Source: Carnegiea gigantea
Lineage: Eukaryota > Streptophyta > Magnoliopsida > Caryophyllales > Cactaceae
Direction of reading: 5' to 3'
DNA: 64,000 nt
Assembly (NCBI GenBank): GCA_029747015.1
Contig: JAKOGI010000539.1
Location: 410,001 to 474,000, forward strand
The translations under genes were made by a program, and so were the position numbers. Below, piece after piece: positions 1-12,510 of this stretch. How positions within the stretch are numbered: the stretch's first letter is position 1; the number at the start of each line of letters is the position of its first letter. The notes below the pieces were generated by a model, which did no database searches, was not told the DNA's origin, and worked only from the letters and a program-made list of their open reading frames with translations.

Positions 1-3000
1 AAGAATGTAAGAGGAAAGGGGCTACCGGCCCACCTTACAACCATCTTAGGCCAAGAAGCCAAGTGGTGACTACACTCTATGGCCAACCACCCAGCTTCTC
101 CTAGCCCGTTTTCACCACTTCCACCCGTTCCCACTTCAACCCTCGTGCTTTCTTTGTCAGTTCAACTCCTATTTAAGAGGAGTCTTGAGGTGGTTTTTGG
201 GGAGAGCTTTTTGGAGATTTTAGAGTTAGGCTTAGCTTAGGGTTAACCTCTAAAATCCCATTAAGGATAATAAGTAGATTAGGATTTATTTTGACTGATT
301 TGATTCAAGCTTGCAGATTTTGAAGTTCATCAAAAAATTAAGACTAAGTTTTCTCGTCCTTTTCTCTCTGTATTTCATATTTTGATGCCTACTTAGATTA
401 TGTTAGTTTAGTTCTTGTATTTGATTTTGTTTAGTTAAATGTTTAGTTTTTATTGTCAATCCATGATTAATTGGCTTGTTAGGTTAGGTTAGGCTCATTT
501 TCTCTCCTCTATAGTTCATGTTTGTTTACTTATTTGCTAGTTCGGGTATAGTTAGATTTTATGGTGTTCTTATGATAATTACTAGCTATTTATTATTGGC
601 CAGAATTGTGATTATCCCTTTGATGGCTAATTAGTCTTGGATTAGGCCCAACCACATCTAATTTATACTTTCAGTTTTGATTTTTCTCTCATATCCACCA
701 AGTATTCAATTAAATGCTTGAAAGAGCTTTCGTCTACATTTTTGGATGATTGATTTATGTCGAATGTAAGATCGATTAGTTAGTGTGGGAGAAAGAATAG
801 CCGAGATTGCATATAAAAGCAATCCGAGTTGCTAATCTAGTAGTCCAATTGGACTAACCGCATTAAAATAGGTGGTTAGGCTAATTAGATTAGCCCTTGA
901 CCCTTGAAAGTGGGCTTGGATGGTCTTTGATGGTGCAATCGGCCATTTCTAATTGTCAATACAGGTTTAGTAGATTAAGGCTTACCTTGACTACTTGGTT
1001 TGTTGATCGATCAAAGCACAATCCTTAGCCCCTCTTTTGAGTTTATTAGCATCACTTAGCTTGTTTTCATTATCTTTTCACCTAGCCTAGCTCGAAACAC
1101 TTAAGTGAATTTCGGCACTTGCAACACGACTCTCTGTGGATGATACTCTAAGCACTAAGCGATAAACTTTGCACTTGATGTTACGAATTTAAAACTTAAA
1201 TTCTTTCTATCATGTTCATTTTTTTGTTATGGAGAAATATTAACCGCAAGCATGCAACTAACATCATAATACTAGAGGGTCGTCTCCTCAGGGAAATAGA
1301 CTTAGCATTACCAAGTCAGTTAAAAGATTTAATCTATATAACAATAGGCTGAATGTAAAGGTAACAACCAAACTAAGCGAGTGAATTGGTTCTTCTTAAT
1401 AGGAGAGGAGCTGGATTAGGGATTAATGTCGCTAATATGCCTACTTTATAGGAGCCCCAATTTTCCAAGCTAAATCATAACTTAAAGGGGGTTGGTTATC
1501 TCATTTGGGAACTCCCATGTCATCTCTTGAAGAGCAAGGACAGCCTCCAACCAACAAATCCTCATGAAATTCTCCTATTTTCATGAGGATTGGTTGGTTG
1601 GGCATAAGATAGATAACCCCTCCACCTAGCATATCCTTAGGCTCTTCTCATATTAAAGTCAACAATCGTACCCCCTAACCACATTAATTAATGGCTCATC
1701 TTTCAATGTAGCTATTAGCCTCAAATGTTAGGTGAAATATTCTTTCTGTCATTTCATCGAACATTGGTTGGAAAGGGGAGGTCCCTTTAGAAATGAGAAA
1801 TTTAAGGCAAAAGGAAGCATTACCTATCTTTATTTAAGCATATTAGATCCTAAATCCCCAACCCAATCAAGAAAGATAACTCAATAATCATGACCTTCAT
1901 ACGCAAACAATCACAAATCAACAAGATTAATAATAACAAATGAAAGTGATAAAGTAAAAGAGAAAAAAAGAGAGCAAACTTTAGATTTGAACAAGAAAAT
2001 GATGATCAATCTTCCAATTCTTCATAAGGAGTCACCAAAATGAGTCTATAAACTTAATCACTAACTTAACCTAACCCTAGAAATTTAAGAAAGAGTATTT
2101 TTCTTATGAAATGAGATATCCCCAAAATTAGGCAAGCTCACCCTTATATGGTGGTTAAACTGACAAAACAAACTGGGGGAGGGGGATGAAAATGGCCCAC
2201 TGTGCCCAAGGGAGCCTGGGTGGCCATAGTAACCCCCTTACTTTTTGGCCGATTTTTTCTAGTTGTTGCAGGCTTTGGCGACAAGTGAGGTGTTGAACAC
2301 GGCTAGCCGTGATGGCCTCCTCCCCCATGTACTTTTCAATTCTTATCTTGTTTCTTTACTCCTCTTTGTACACTCAAGCCTCATTCTTACATCGTCTCCT
2401 TTCTAACCGTGAGTGTCTTTCTCTCAACTATCAAGTCAAACACCTAAATACTGAGATAAAATAATTAAAAGAGACAATGTTCCTTGAAAGGGCCAAAGTT
2501 GGTCAAATCCCCACTAAATCAAGAGAAAAAAAGGAGAGATGAACCGAAAAGGAGTAGAGAAGTTACCCAAAATCGAGGCTTATCACTTGGGGCTAGTTGT
2601 GACTAGTCTAAAATCGCACACAATGCGTGTAAAGTGGTTAAATGACTTAATATTACAATTAAAATATGTAAAAGAAAATCTAGAATATAAGATAGCAATT
2701 ATATATTAGTATAAACCAAAAATCCAAGAAAGCTAATCAATTACTTATGATTCAAAAATTAAAATTATTGCATGTAGTGTAACAAAATAAATTAAAGAAA
2801 TTATTATAGCATAATTGTGAGTCAACTTTAAAACTTTGCATGGTTTATCACTTCTAAGCTTATACCCTCGGTTTAGGTTGAAGATAGTTAAAATATGAAT
2901 ATGCTACATTTGAAGTTCAATTATATTCAAAGATGAGCATAGATAAAATGGGATCAGTTGATGAAATAAGGTAAAGTGAGAGAAACAAAAAAATTGAATA

Positions 3001-3535
3001 AAAAATTGAGACAATTATTAGGTAAAAAAACATCTAAATGTGTCACTAAAAGACTTAAACTAGAAAATATCAAGAATAGTCTTATATCAATTTTTTTAGT
3101 TTGTAACTAATTAGATCAATTATATCTCTTAAATAAAAGTTGTTTACTAAATACAAAGGAATGAGGATAGAGGGCTTGAAAATTAAACCAACCAAATTAG
3201 GAAAGATAAATGAGACACCATGCCTTAGCCAAAAACTCAACAAAATAGAAGTCTTAGCACGGACTTCTTTGATATCTATGCATTGCACTTACTCTCATGG
3301 AGAAGAAATTGACATGAATATAGAAATTAATATGAGTAATAAGAAGAAATTGTAGATAGGGGTTAGTAACTCAATCAAGTACAAACATATATAACAACAA
3401 AAATGACAATTCAATATATGCTAATACACCTCAAAATTACATTGCGGAAATAACTAAATCCATCTAGAATAAAACAATACAATACCCCAAAAAACATTCA
3501 ATCAAAAGGAATTGGACTAAATGCAATAGCATTCG

Positions 3536-4411
3536 GCCAAAAGTTAGTAATGATAGTTAGACCTGCTGTTTTGTATGGTGCGGAGTGTTGGCCTATAAAA
3601 AAGAAGCAGGTCCAAAAGTTAATGGTAGCAGTGATGAGGATGATTAGATGGATTTGTGATTATACGAGAATCGATAAACTTAGTAATAGAGTAATTAGAG
3701 ACTTAGTTAAAATAGCTCCTATCGAAGATAAGATGAGAGAAACAAGACTCAGATGGTTCGACCATGTGAAAAGAAGGAGTGTGGAAGCTCTAGCGAGGAG
3801 ATGTGAGAGGATTAACATCCCCGAAGGGAAAAGAGGGAGGGGGTGACCAAAGAAGAGTTTGGACAAGGTTATTAGAGATGACTTGAAAGTTGTCAGGCTG
3901 ATGGAGGACATAGCTCAGAATAGGAGACTATAACCGAATAGGATTAAGATCTTATATCGCAGATATATGATTTCGTAGTTTTCTTTCGATTACGTTAGGG
4001 TAGGTTTGGTTATTGTTTTTCGGATATTGTGTTTGTATGCAGGTAGTACTTGCATCTGGGAAGAAACATTGTTTGCCTACGTTTGTTGGCTAAGGTATGA
4101 CACAGTCCTCTACTTTGTTGTACTAATGTTTGCATAGTTATTGCCCATGATTTAGTAATCCTTAGTTTAATTCCATGATACTTATCCTTAGTTTTGCTCC
4201 ATAAAATATGTTCACAAAATCATTCGGTTATAAAATGTTTCCACAAAATCCTTCTCCTATGAAATGTTTTCACAAAATCTTATTTTGTGGGTTTCTTGGA
4301 ATCAGCCTCTCAACAGCCAATCATGCCGATTAAAGTAAAGTTGCCTACATCTGGATCTTCCCATACCCCGCGAAAGCGGGACCCACGCTGGGAGGTGTTG
4401 TTGTGTTGTTG
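3536..4411 (+). mobile_element. 5'-truncated RTE-type LINE with 14-bp target duplication
   Basis: The element lies between two identical 14-bp copies of TGCAATAGCATTCG (3522-3535 and 4412-4425). The same target occurs once, undisrupted, in repeat copy B at 8628-8641 with two end changes. The 5' part encodes the C-terminal tail of a LINE polyprotein. The 3' end carries the motif CCCGCGAAAGCGGGACCCAC near 4367 and ends in TTG-type repeats (GTTGTTGTGTTGTTG), the usual 3' tail of plant RTE LINEs. Only about 876 bp remain of an element that is normally several kb, which fits 5' truncation during target-primed reverse transcription. Confidence 0.85.
3550..3932 (+). pseudogene. RTE LINE ORF, C-terminal remnant with an in-frame stop
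   Basis: The reading frame begins VLYGAECW and continues through RLRWFDHVKRR and RGRG. This is the conserved C-terminal region found after the reverse transcriptase domain in plant RTE LINEs. A TGA at 3844-3846 interrupts it where the family normally has an arginine before PKK. Reading resumes in the same frame with PKKSLDKVIRDDL and MEDIAQNRRL up to a TAA at 3931-3933. CGA to TGA is the change expected from deamination of a methylated CpG. The fragment lacks the catalytic reverse transcriptase and endonuclease domains, so it cannot act on its own. Confidence 0.8.
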
Positions 4412-4590
4412 TGCAATAGCATTCGATTGAGCAACAAATAGCATAAAGTGAGTGAATAAGTAACTGAAGTAGATGTATCTACTAATCCTGAGGAGGTAAT
4501 AAAAATCAAATATCATGCAATCAAATAGATTAAACAGCAGTAAAAATATTTCAGAAACTTCAATCCATAACAAATAGGGATATTGGACGA

Positions 4591-5098
4591 TAATATAATG
4601 TACTTTAGAGGTATTGGATAATAATACTTCAAACTTTAGACTTGGACGTCCGTGCACCACACTATGGGCCTATTTACTGTGTTTATAATTTGGACAATCT
4701 TTTGGCTAAATGTCATATTGATCTTATTTATTTGTCAATCACAAACCAAACTCTAGACATGTTTTGATTGGAAGGTAAATCATTTTATTTGAAAATAGTT
4801 TGGCCAATTGCAATGGATGAGGAAAGACTATATTTCTTATATAATCAATGTCACCTAATGGGAAAAACAAAGTCCTAATGAGATAATAGTCTAGTCATTC
4901 AGTTCTGAAATATCATATTTTATACCCTCATTAAATCGACTTTTGGTCGTAATTAATTATACTTTCTAGGATTTTTATTTGACTGTTGTCTATTTTATAG
5001 AAAATAATGTTGATCCAAGAGAGTTTGTGAAACTTAGATTCAAAATGGTGAAAAAGATGAAGAAGCATGGACAAGAATGCAAAAGGAAATGGGCCACC
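4591..5098. other. Spacer between repeat copies A and B
   Basis: About 500 bp with no recognisable gene. Part of its right side (from about 4980) may belong to copy B, but the matching part of copy A would lie left of the window, so the boundary cannot be set. The short frames here, including a 132-codon one starting at 4979, overlap the repeat and are not conserved in copy A. Confidence 0.5.
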
Positions 5099-8000
5099 AT
5101 GGCTATCAAGGGACAAGCCCCCACCCAGCCAACCCTGGAGCCATCCCAGGCTAAGAAGCCAGTTAGTGCCCACGGCCTGTGGCCAACCATCCAGCTTCCT
5201 AGCCCGTTTTCGCCACTTCCACCCGTTCCCACCACAACCCTCGTGCCTCCATTGCCGATTCGACTATTGTTTAAGAGGAGTCTTGAGGTGGTTTTTTGGG
5301 GAGAGCTTTTTAGAGATTTTAGAGTTAGGCTTAGCTTAGGGTTAGCCAGTAAAACCCCATTAGAAGATAATAAGTAGATTGGGATTTATTTTAGCTTATT
5401 TGATTCAAGCTTGTAGATTTTAAAGTTCATTCAAACAATAATGACTAAGTTTTCTCTTCCCTTTCTCTCTGTGTTTCATATTTTGATGCCTGCTTAGACT
5501 ATGTTAGTTTAGTTCTTGTATTTGATTTTGTTTAGTTAAATGTTTAGTTTTTATTGTTAATCCATGCTTAATTAGCTTGTTAGATTAGGTTAAGTTCATG
5601 TTCTATCCTCCATAGTTCATGTTTTTTTATTTGTTTGCTAGTTTGGGTGTAGTTAGATTTTATGGTATTCTTGTGATGATTAGCAGCTAGTTATTATTAG
5701 CATGAATTGTGATTAGCCCTTTGGTGGCTAATTGGTCTTAGATTAGGCCTAATCACACCTAATTTATGCTCTCGATTTAGATTTTTCTCTCATGTCCACC
5801 AAGTGTCTGATGGAATGCTTGAAAGAGCTTTCATCCATATTTTTGGACAATTAATTTATGCCAAAGGTGAGATCAATTAACTAGTATGGGAGAAAGAATA
5901 GACGAGATTGCACACAAAAGCAGTCAAAGTTGCTAATCTAATAGTCTAATTGGACTAACCACGTTAAAATAGGTGGCTAGGCTAATTAGACTAGCCCATG
6001 ACCCTTGAAAGTGGGCTTGGGTGGTCATTAATGGTGCAATCGACCATTTCTAATTCTCAATATGGGTTTGGTAGGTTAGGACTCGCCTTGACTACTTGGT
6101 TTGTTGATTGATCAAATCACAATCCCTAGGCCCTATTTTGTGTTTATTAGCATCACTTAGCTTAGCTTTCATTGTTTTTTCACCTAGTTTAGCTTGAAAC
6201 ACTTAAGTTATTTTGATACTTAAAACCCAACTCCCTGTGGATGATACTCCGACTACTAAGCGATAAACCTTGCACTTTAAGTTATAAATTCAAAAATTAA
6301 ATTCTTTTTATCATGTTAATTTTTTATGTAGAAATATTAACCTCAAGCATACGACTCACATCATAATACTAGAGGATCGATTTCTCTAGGAAATAGACTT
6401 AGAATTACCAAGTCAGTTAAAAGATTTAATCTAGATAATGATAGGTTGAATATAAAGGTAAAAACCAAATTAAGTGAGTGAATTGGTTCTTGTTATTAGG
6501 AAAGGACTTGGATTAGCGATTAAGGTCACTAATATGCCTACTTTATAGGAGCCCCAATTTTCCTAGCCAAATCATAACTTAATATTAAAGGCGGTTGGTT
6601 ATCTCATTTGGGAACTCCCAATCTTCTCTTGAAGAGCAAGGATAGTCTCCAACCAGTAAATCCTCTTATTTTCATGGGGATTTGTTGCTTGGGCATAAGA
6701 TAAATAACCCCTCCACCTAGCAAACCCTTAGGCTATTCTCATCAAAGTCAGCAATCCTACCCCTAACCACATTAATTAATGGCTCATCTTTCAATGTAGC
6801 CATTAGCCTCAAATGTTAGGTGAAATTTTCTTTTTGTCATTTCATTGAACACTTGGTTAGAAAGGGGAGGTCCCTCTAGAAATGAGCAATTTAAGGCAAA
6901 AGAAAGCATTACCCATCTTTATTTAACCATATTAGATCCTAAACCCCTAACCCAAGCAAGAAAGATGACTCAGTAATCATCATCATCATACGCAAACAAT
7001 CACAAATCAACATGATTAATAATGACAAATGAAAGTAATAAAGTAAAAGAAAGATAAAGACAGCAAACTTTAGATTTGAATAACAAAATGATGATCAAAT
7101 TTCAAATTCTTCAGAAGGAATCACCGAATTGAGTCTCTAAACTTAATCACTAACTTAGCCTAACCCTAGAAATTTAGGAGACAGTATTTTTCTTATGAAA
7201 TGAGATAACCCCATAATTGGGCAAGTTCACCATTATATAATAGTTAAACTGACAAAGTAAACTGGGGGGATGAAAACCGCCCCCCGTGGCCAAAGTGGCC
7301 AAGGGAAGCTGGGTGGCCACAATAATCTCCTTACTTTTTGGCCCATTTTTTCTAGTTACTGCAGGCTCTGGTGACGAGTGGGGTGTTGACTACGGCTAGC
7401 TGTGATGGCCTGCTCCCCCTTGCACTTTTCAATTCTTATTTTGTTTCCTCACTCCTCTTTGTACACTCAGCCCTCATTCTTGCGTTGTCTCCTTTCTAAC
7501 GGTGAGTGTCTTTCTCTCAGCTATCAAGTGGATAACCTATATATTGAGATAAAATAATTAAAAGAGATAATGTTCCTCAAAAGGACCAAAGTTGGTCAAG
7601 TCCCCACTAAATCAAAGGAAAAAAAAAAAAGAAAAAATGAACCGAAAAGGAGTAGAAAAGTCACCCAAGATCGAGGCTTATTACTAGTGATTAGTTGTGA
7701 CTAGCCTGGAATTGCACACAATGGTGTAGAGCGGTTAAATGACTTAATACTATAATTAAAATATGTAAAAGAAAATCTAGAATATAAGATAATGATTATG
7801 TATTAGTATAAGCAAAAAACCCAAGAAAACTAATCAATGGCTTATGATTCAAAAATTAAAATTACTGCATGTGGTATAACAAATAAATTAAAGAAATCAT
7901 TATAGCATAATTGCAAGTCAATTTTAAAACATTGCATGGTTTGTCACTTCTAAGCTTGTACCTTTGATTTAGGTCAAAGATAGTTAAAATATGAATATGC

Positions 8001-8790
8001 TAAATTTGAAGTTCAATTATATTCAAAGATAAGCATAGATAAAATTGGATCAATCAATGAAATAGATAAAGTGAGAGAAACAAAAAAATTGAATAAAAAA
8101 TTGAGACAATTATTAGGTAAAAAAAAATGTAAATGTGTCACTAAAAGACTTTAACTAGAAAATATCAAGAATATAGTCTATCATGAATTTTTTTAATTTG
8201 TAACTAATTAGATCAATTATACCTCTTAAATACCTGATATTTAAAAGTTGTTTATTGAATACAAAGGAATGAGGATAGAGGGCTCAAAAATTAAACCAAA
8301 CAAATTAGGAAAGATAAATAAGGTACCATACCCTAGCCAAAAACTCAGCAAAATAGAAGTCTTAGCACAAACTTCTTTGATATCTATACATTGCACTTAC
8401 TCTATTGGTGAAGAAATTGACATGAACATAGATTGATATGAGTAATAAGAAGAAATTGTAGATAGGGGTTAGTAACTCAATCAAGTACAAACATATATAA
8501 CAATAAAAATCATAATTCAATATACACTAAAACACCTTAAAATTACATTGCGCAAATAACTAAACCATCTAGAATAAAACAATACAATACAAAAAAAGAA
8601 CATTCAATCAAAAGGAATTGGACTAAATGCAATAGCATTTCATTGAGTAACAAATAGCATAAAGTGAGTGAATAAGCAATCGAAGTGGATCTATCTACTG
8701 ATCCTTAGGAGGTAATAAAAATCAAACATCATGCAATCAGATATCTTAGACAACAATAAAAATATTTGAGAAACTTCGACCCATAAAAAA
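5099..8790. repeat. Non-coding repeat, copy B
   Basis: Direct-orientation partner of copy A, complete through the position where copy A carries the RTE insertion. It keeps the uninterrupted target at 8628-8641. Similarity to copy A fades after about 8790 (A: about 4590). Short A-runs and small indels separate the copies. The end-like patches of copy A recur at 6225-6250 and 6355-6400. No transposase, gag or pol frame is visible. Confidence 0.75.
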
Positions 8791-9689
8791 ATATTTGGTA
8801 AACTATCACAATTTAGAAGTACAATATCTTTATAGAATTTAATATTACAATAATCTTATTGATTATTGTAGAGATTAATATGCCTAAAATCTGAATAATA
8901 ATAACATTTACATTAAAGAGATGCTATATGATCTTATCATATAACAATCTATGCTTTTATTTTCTAGTTCAAGATCACAAAAAAATTCAGGATTACTATT
9001 TTTGCACCAATCAAAATTTCCTCAGATAGCATTACTTATTTCAATCAAAGAAACCCAAATCAAGCATCAGAAATCAAAAATAAAATATGGAACATAAAGA
9101 TTCAAATTATCTAAAATAATACATTATACTTTTTTTTCACAATAATACATTATGCTTCCTACTTGAAAACATCAGCACTCACATTGTGCTAAAGCTAAGA
9201 GAATAAATGAAAGTTAATGAGAGAACAAACAACTAAAAGAGAAGAAATGAATTAAATGGAACAAAGAAACAAAATAGGGAAAGAAATGATAGAATTTTTC
9301 TACCTTGTATCAAACTTCACACTTTATGCAATGTCCTTTCCTTTGATTGGATCTTGTTGTTTCTACAAATAAAACTCACTTCTTCCATTAGCCAAAAAAT
9401 AAAAATGCGAAATTTAGATAGAAAAAGAAAGATGGAACACATAAAATATTAAAAAAAAGGAAATTACCAATGAAATCGTTTCAAAATTCAGCTAAGTAAT
9501 GCATTTATATCAAATTATTATCCGTAACTTACAGGAACGTTGACAAAGTTGAAATTAAAAATGAACGTATGTATATTAGAACTTTCACCATTAAAAACAA
9601 CTAGAAAAAATGTATATGTAATCAAAAATCAAATTATTTTCATGCTAATATATGAGGATTGCAACACACATGATAATATATACTGTCAA
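8791..9689. other. AT-rich intergenic DNA
   Basis: I see no gene, no inverted repeat and no transposon hallmark. Poly-A and poly-T runs are frequent. The only long frame nearby (9540-10058, 172 codons) is very rich in Ile, Tyr and Phe, as expected from AT-rich DNA, and runs into the repeat arm that follows. Confidence 0.4.
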
Positions 9690-10224
9690 TCCACCAGAGT
9701 AAAAGGTCTACTTGTACTTCCAGCCCAAAACCAAAAACCGCCCTCTGCGTGCTACCAGTCCATCACTGTGCATCATTATGCGTGTAATATTGCATACCAA
9801 ATGTATAACCGATGCACACCAAACATATTACTAATACACACCAAATATAAAACTGATGTCCACCATATATTTCGTGAATACACTATATGTATTTTTTTCT
9901 TTCTTTTACCTTCTTTCGTTTATTTTTTCACATTTGTTTATAATATTGTTTATATTATTATCAATATGTATAGAATAAATGTTCAACATATGTATTGCAA
10001 GTTAGTGTTTTTATGGGTTTTAGTTCATCTAGCTATTAATTTTATTCTATTATGGTAATGCCCACCGAGTGTTCACTAGACATTATACTAATGTCCATCA
10101 AATATTATATTAGTCACTATGCGTGATATTGTACACAAAATAAATAATCAATACACACTAAACCTATTACTGATGTATACCAAACATAAGTAAATGTGCA
10201 CTCCTGGCCCAAGAGAGTACAGAA
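9690..10224. repeat. Left arm with repeated CACACCAAA-type motifs
   Basis: The motif CACACCAAA and close variants occur repeatedly here, for example near 9817, 9838, 9860, 10098, 10157 and 10176, often preceded by GATG or TACTAAT. The reverse-complement motif (TTTGGTGTGCATC) is clustered at 12190-12500 on the other side of the MULE. This arrangement of subterminal motifs in opposite orientation is typical of an older DNA transposon interrupted by a younger one. I could not define its ends. Confidence 0.5.
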
Positions 10225-10233
10225 TATAAGTAA

Positions 10234-10580
10234 GAATTTTTGGAATTTAATAATCCGAACTTAGGAGGTGGTGGAAGATAATAATCTAAACTTAAGAAAT
10301 CCTTACGAGTGAGCTAAACTTTGAAGGGAATTATTTTGAGTATACTACCATCGAGTTGGACTCAGCGGAGAAGTGATGTGGCGGTGGTGGAGTCCTATAT
10401 ATAATAGTTGAGCAATTTTATTTTTCAAAAAAGCTGCTCTTGACTTTTAATTTTGCAAATCAGCTTTGTTAAACCTTTTGTATATATTATCTTTTTCCTT
10501 CTCTCCATTTCTATCTTCTCTAAACAATCCCTCCACTTCTCAGAGAAAGAATAAAACAAAACTCCATATTTATCAACCAA

Positions 10581-10640
<60 letters not shown>

Positions 10641-12027
10641 TTAACCAAAAAAAACCCTCCCCCTTTCCCTTTCCTAGCTAGAACTCATCAAACTTGCAAA
10701 TACAATAGGGAATGCAATCTATATTGAATATCTATGAAGTTCATATGCTTCAAAGTTCAATTTGAAAAAGAAACCCTCCCTCTAAAAAAAAAAAAAAAAC
10801 ATTTCAGAGATTCAAATCATGCATATTCTTAGTTGAATCATACAAAAACCAAATATGTTCTTCTCTTTTTCTCCATACATTAACAACATCCTGGGCATCA
10901 AATTCTTTGAGAAAACCCAAATTCAATGCAAACCCATGAAGCCCAAACAAAAGCACACAAACAGAGGTACCACACAATTAGAATATGAGCAGAGTGAAGG
11001 ATCCAACACAAATCCAGTAAGCACGGTTAAATTGCTTCTAATTTGCAAACTAACATAATTGTGAAAAGTAAAGATCAATAGCAAGTAGAAGGTTGAGAAC
11101 CCTTATGACATAATACTAATACATGAACATTTAAACACCAACTAGCAAAGAATAAGCAGAAAACAACTAAGATATATGAACGAGGGAATGAAAGAGAGCC
11201 TAAAACAGGATCTTGGCATCCTCTGGGTTTTCCTTGAAATCTTAAGTTTCATTAAATTGGAGGGGCAAATTCTAGCAATCAGATTGGTAGCCGATCCATC
11301 AAGAAATTGCTCTTTAATCACTGGAAATTCTTCTAAAATAAACCCATTTTATAACTTCGTTTCGTTTGTGAAGTAATATGTCCGATGAAATTAGGACTTG
11401 CTCCAGTGCATATGGTGGTCCTTCGAGCCAAACAACGGAGCTATATATGGGCTCACTGGAGGATAGCATTCGGCGGCAGCGGCTAAAGTGCAACAAGTAT
11501 GGAAAGATGGAGAAGCAAGATCAAGAAGACTGGATATGGTGGGTATTGGTTGGTGGCAATAATGGTGTGAAATGGGCCGGGAGAGGAAAGGAGGAGGGTT
11601 TTTTTCTTTTCTTATCATTGTTATTTACAACAATTATTATTATTACTATTATTATTTTTATTTTTATTATGGTTAAACATGGGATCTGTCCTTTCTATTA
11701 GGAAGTGGTCAAGCTGGGTAGGGGGTGTTGTATGCTCTAGCAGAGGAGAGAGAAATAGGAGTGAAGGAAATAGTTGATGTGTATAGGTCAAAAAGCTGAT
11801 TTGTAAAATTAAAAATCAAAAATAGCTTTTTCTTTAAAAAAAAAAATTGCTCCACTAATACACGCAGGACTCCACCACCGCCACATCACTTCTTTGCCGA
11901 GTCTAACTCGGTGGCGGTATACTCAAAATGATTCCCTTCAAAATTCAGCTTACTAGTAAGGATTTATAAGTTTATATTATTATCTTCCACCACTCCCTAA
12001 TTTCGGACTATTAGATTCCAAAAACCC
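10234..12027. mobile_element. Non-autonomous Mutator-like element (MULE) with long TIRs
   Basis: The left terminus (10234 to about 10470) and right terminus (about 11787 to 12027) are inverted repeats of roughly 240 bp. Shared blocks include TTTTTGGAAT, GGTGGTGGAAGATAATAAT, GAAGTGATGTGGCGGTGGTG and AAATCAGCTTT. The element is flanked by a 9-bp direct repeat with one mismatch, TATAAGTAA (10225-10233) and TATAAATAA (12028-12036). A 9-bp duplication with long TIRs is the Mutator superfamily hallmark. No transposase is present. The interior holds an AAT microsatellite and a more GC-rich block at about 11380-11600 that looks like gene-derived cargo, so it may be a Pack-MULE. The cargo source is not identified. 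Confidence 0.85.
10581..10640. repeat. AAT microsatellite inside the MULE
   Basis: About 20 uninterrupted AAT units lie just inside the left terminal repeat. This is probably length-variable. Confidence 0.95.
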
Positions 12028-12189
12028 TATAAATAATTATTTCTTGAAATAAGATACATAAACTATAAAGGAATGCAGTGGGTGGGGATTCCTTCTTTAA
12101 AATATGAGATTGGCGACTCAAGTCTGGAAAGCTATAAAATTGAACCCAAAATATATCATGCATGAGCAAAATATATGGTGTAAATCAAA

Positions 12190-12510
12190 ATTATGTTTGG
12201 CACACATCATTATCTTGTTTCGTGAGCATGACATATTTGCTGAAAATTAACAATATGTTGTATGCATCGATGACATACTTGATGTACATCTACCCCATAT
12301 ATTTGATAATAATATAAAAAATTTAAAAAATTATTAAAAAAAGAAGATAAAGAAACAAGCCAAGTACTCTAAATATATAATGTTTGAGAAACATATTCGG
12401 TGTGCATCAGTATTTTGTTGATATGCATCAGTATCAACTTTTGTGCACTACAGTTACATATTTGGTGTGCATTATCAGTGACGTACACATATAGGGGGCA
12501 AGTTCTTATG
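12190..12510. repeat. Right arm with TTTGGTGTGCATC-type motifs
   Basis: Repeated motifs in the opposite orientation to the left arm: TTTGGCACACATCAT near 12198, TTCGGTGTGCATCAG near 12398 and TTTGGTGTGCATTATCAG near 12459. Together with 9690-10224 they bracket the MULE. The natural reading is an older element with inverted subterminal repeats into which the MULE inserted. Confidence 0.5.

Larger units (their letters stand above)
1..4590. repeat. Non-coding repeat, copy A (left-truncated by the window)
   Basis: This stretch is homologous, in the same orientation, to 5099-8790. Landmarks that match are 181 with 5279, 1081 with about 6183, and 3140 with 8248, so the offset is about 5.1 kb. In the stretch I compared (3140-3210 against 8248-8318) about nine bases in ten agree, and many differences are C/T or G/A. 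No long reading frame is shared by the copies. Conserved patches around 1130-1160 (CTCTGTGGATGATACTC) and 1260-1300 (GAGGGTCGTCTCCTCAGGG) resemble sequences common near the ends of plant LTR retrotransposons. That resemblance is from memory, so a non-autonomous LTR-type origin is only an inference. Copy A is interrupted at 3536-4411 by an RTE LINE and resumes at 4412. Confidence 0.75.

Noticed and set aside
4979..5377. A 132-codon frame at the start of repeat copy B
   Set aside because: The matching part of copy A does not keep the frame, so it is chance within a repeat.
9540..10058. A 172-codon plus-strand frame
   Set aside because: Composition is that of AT-rich DNA, it runs into the CACACCAAA repeat arm, and it has no recognisable motif or splice context.
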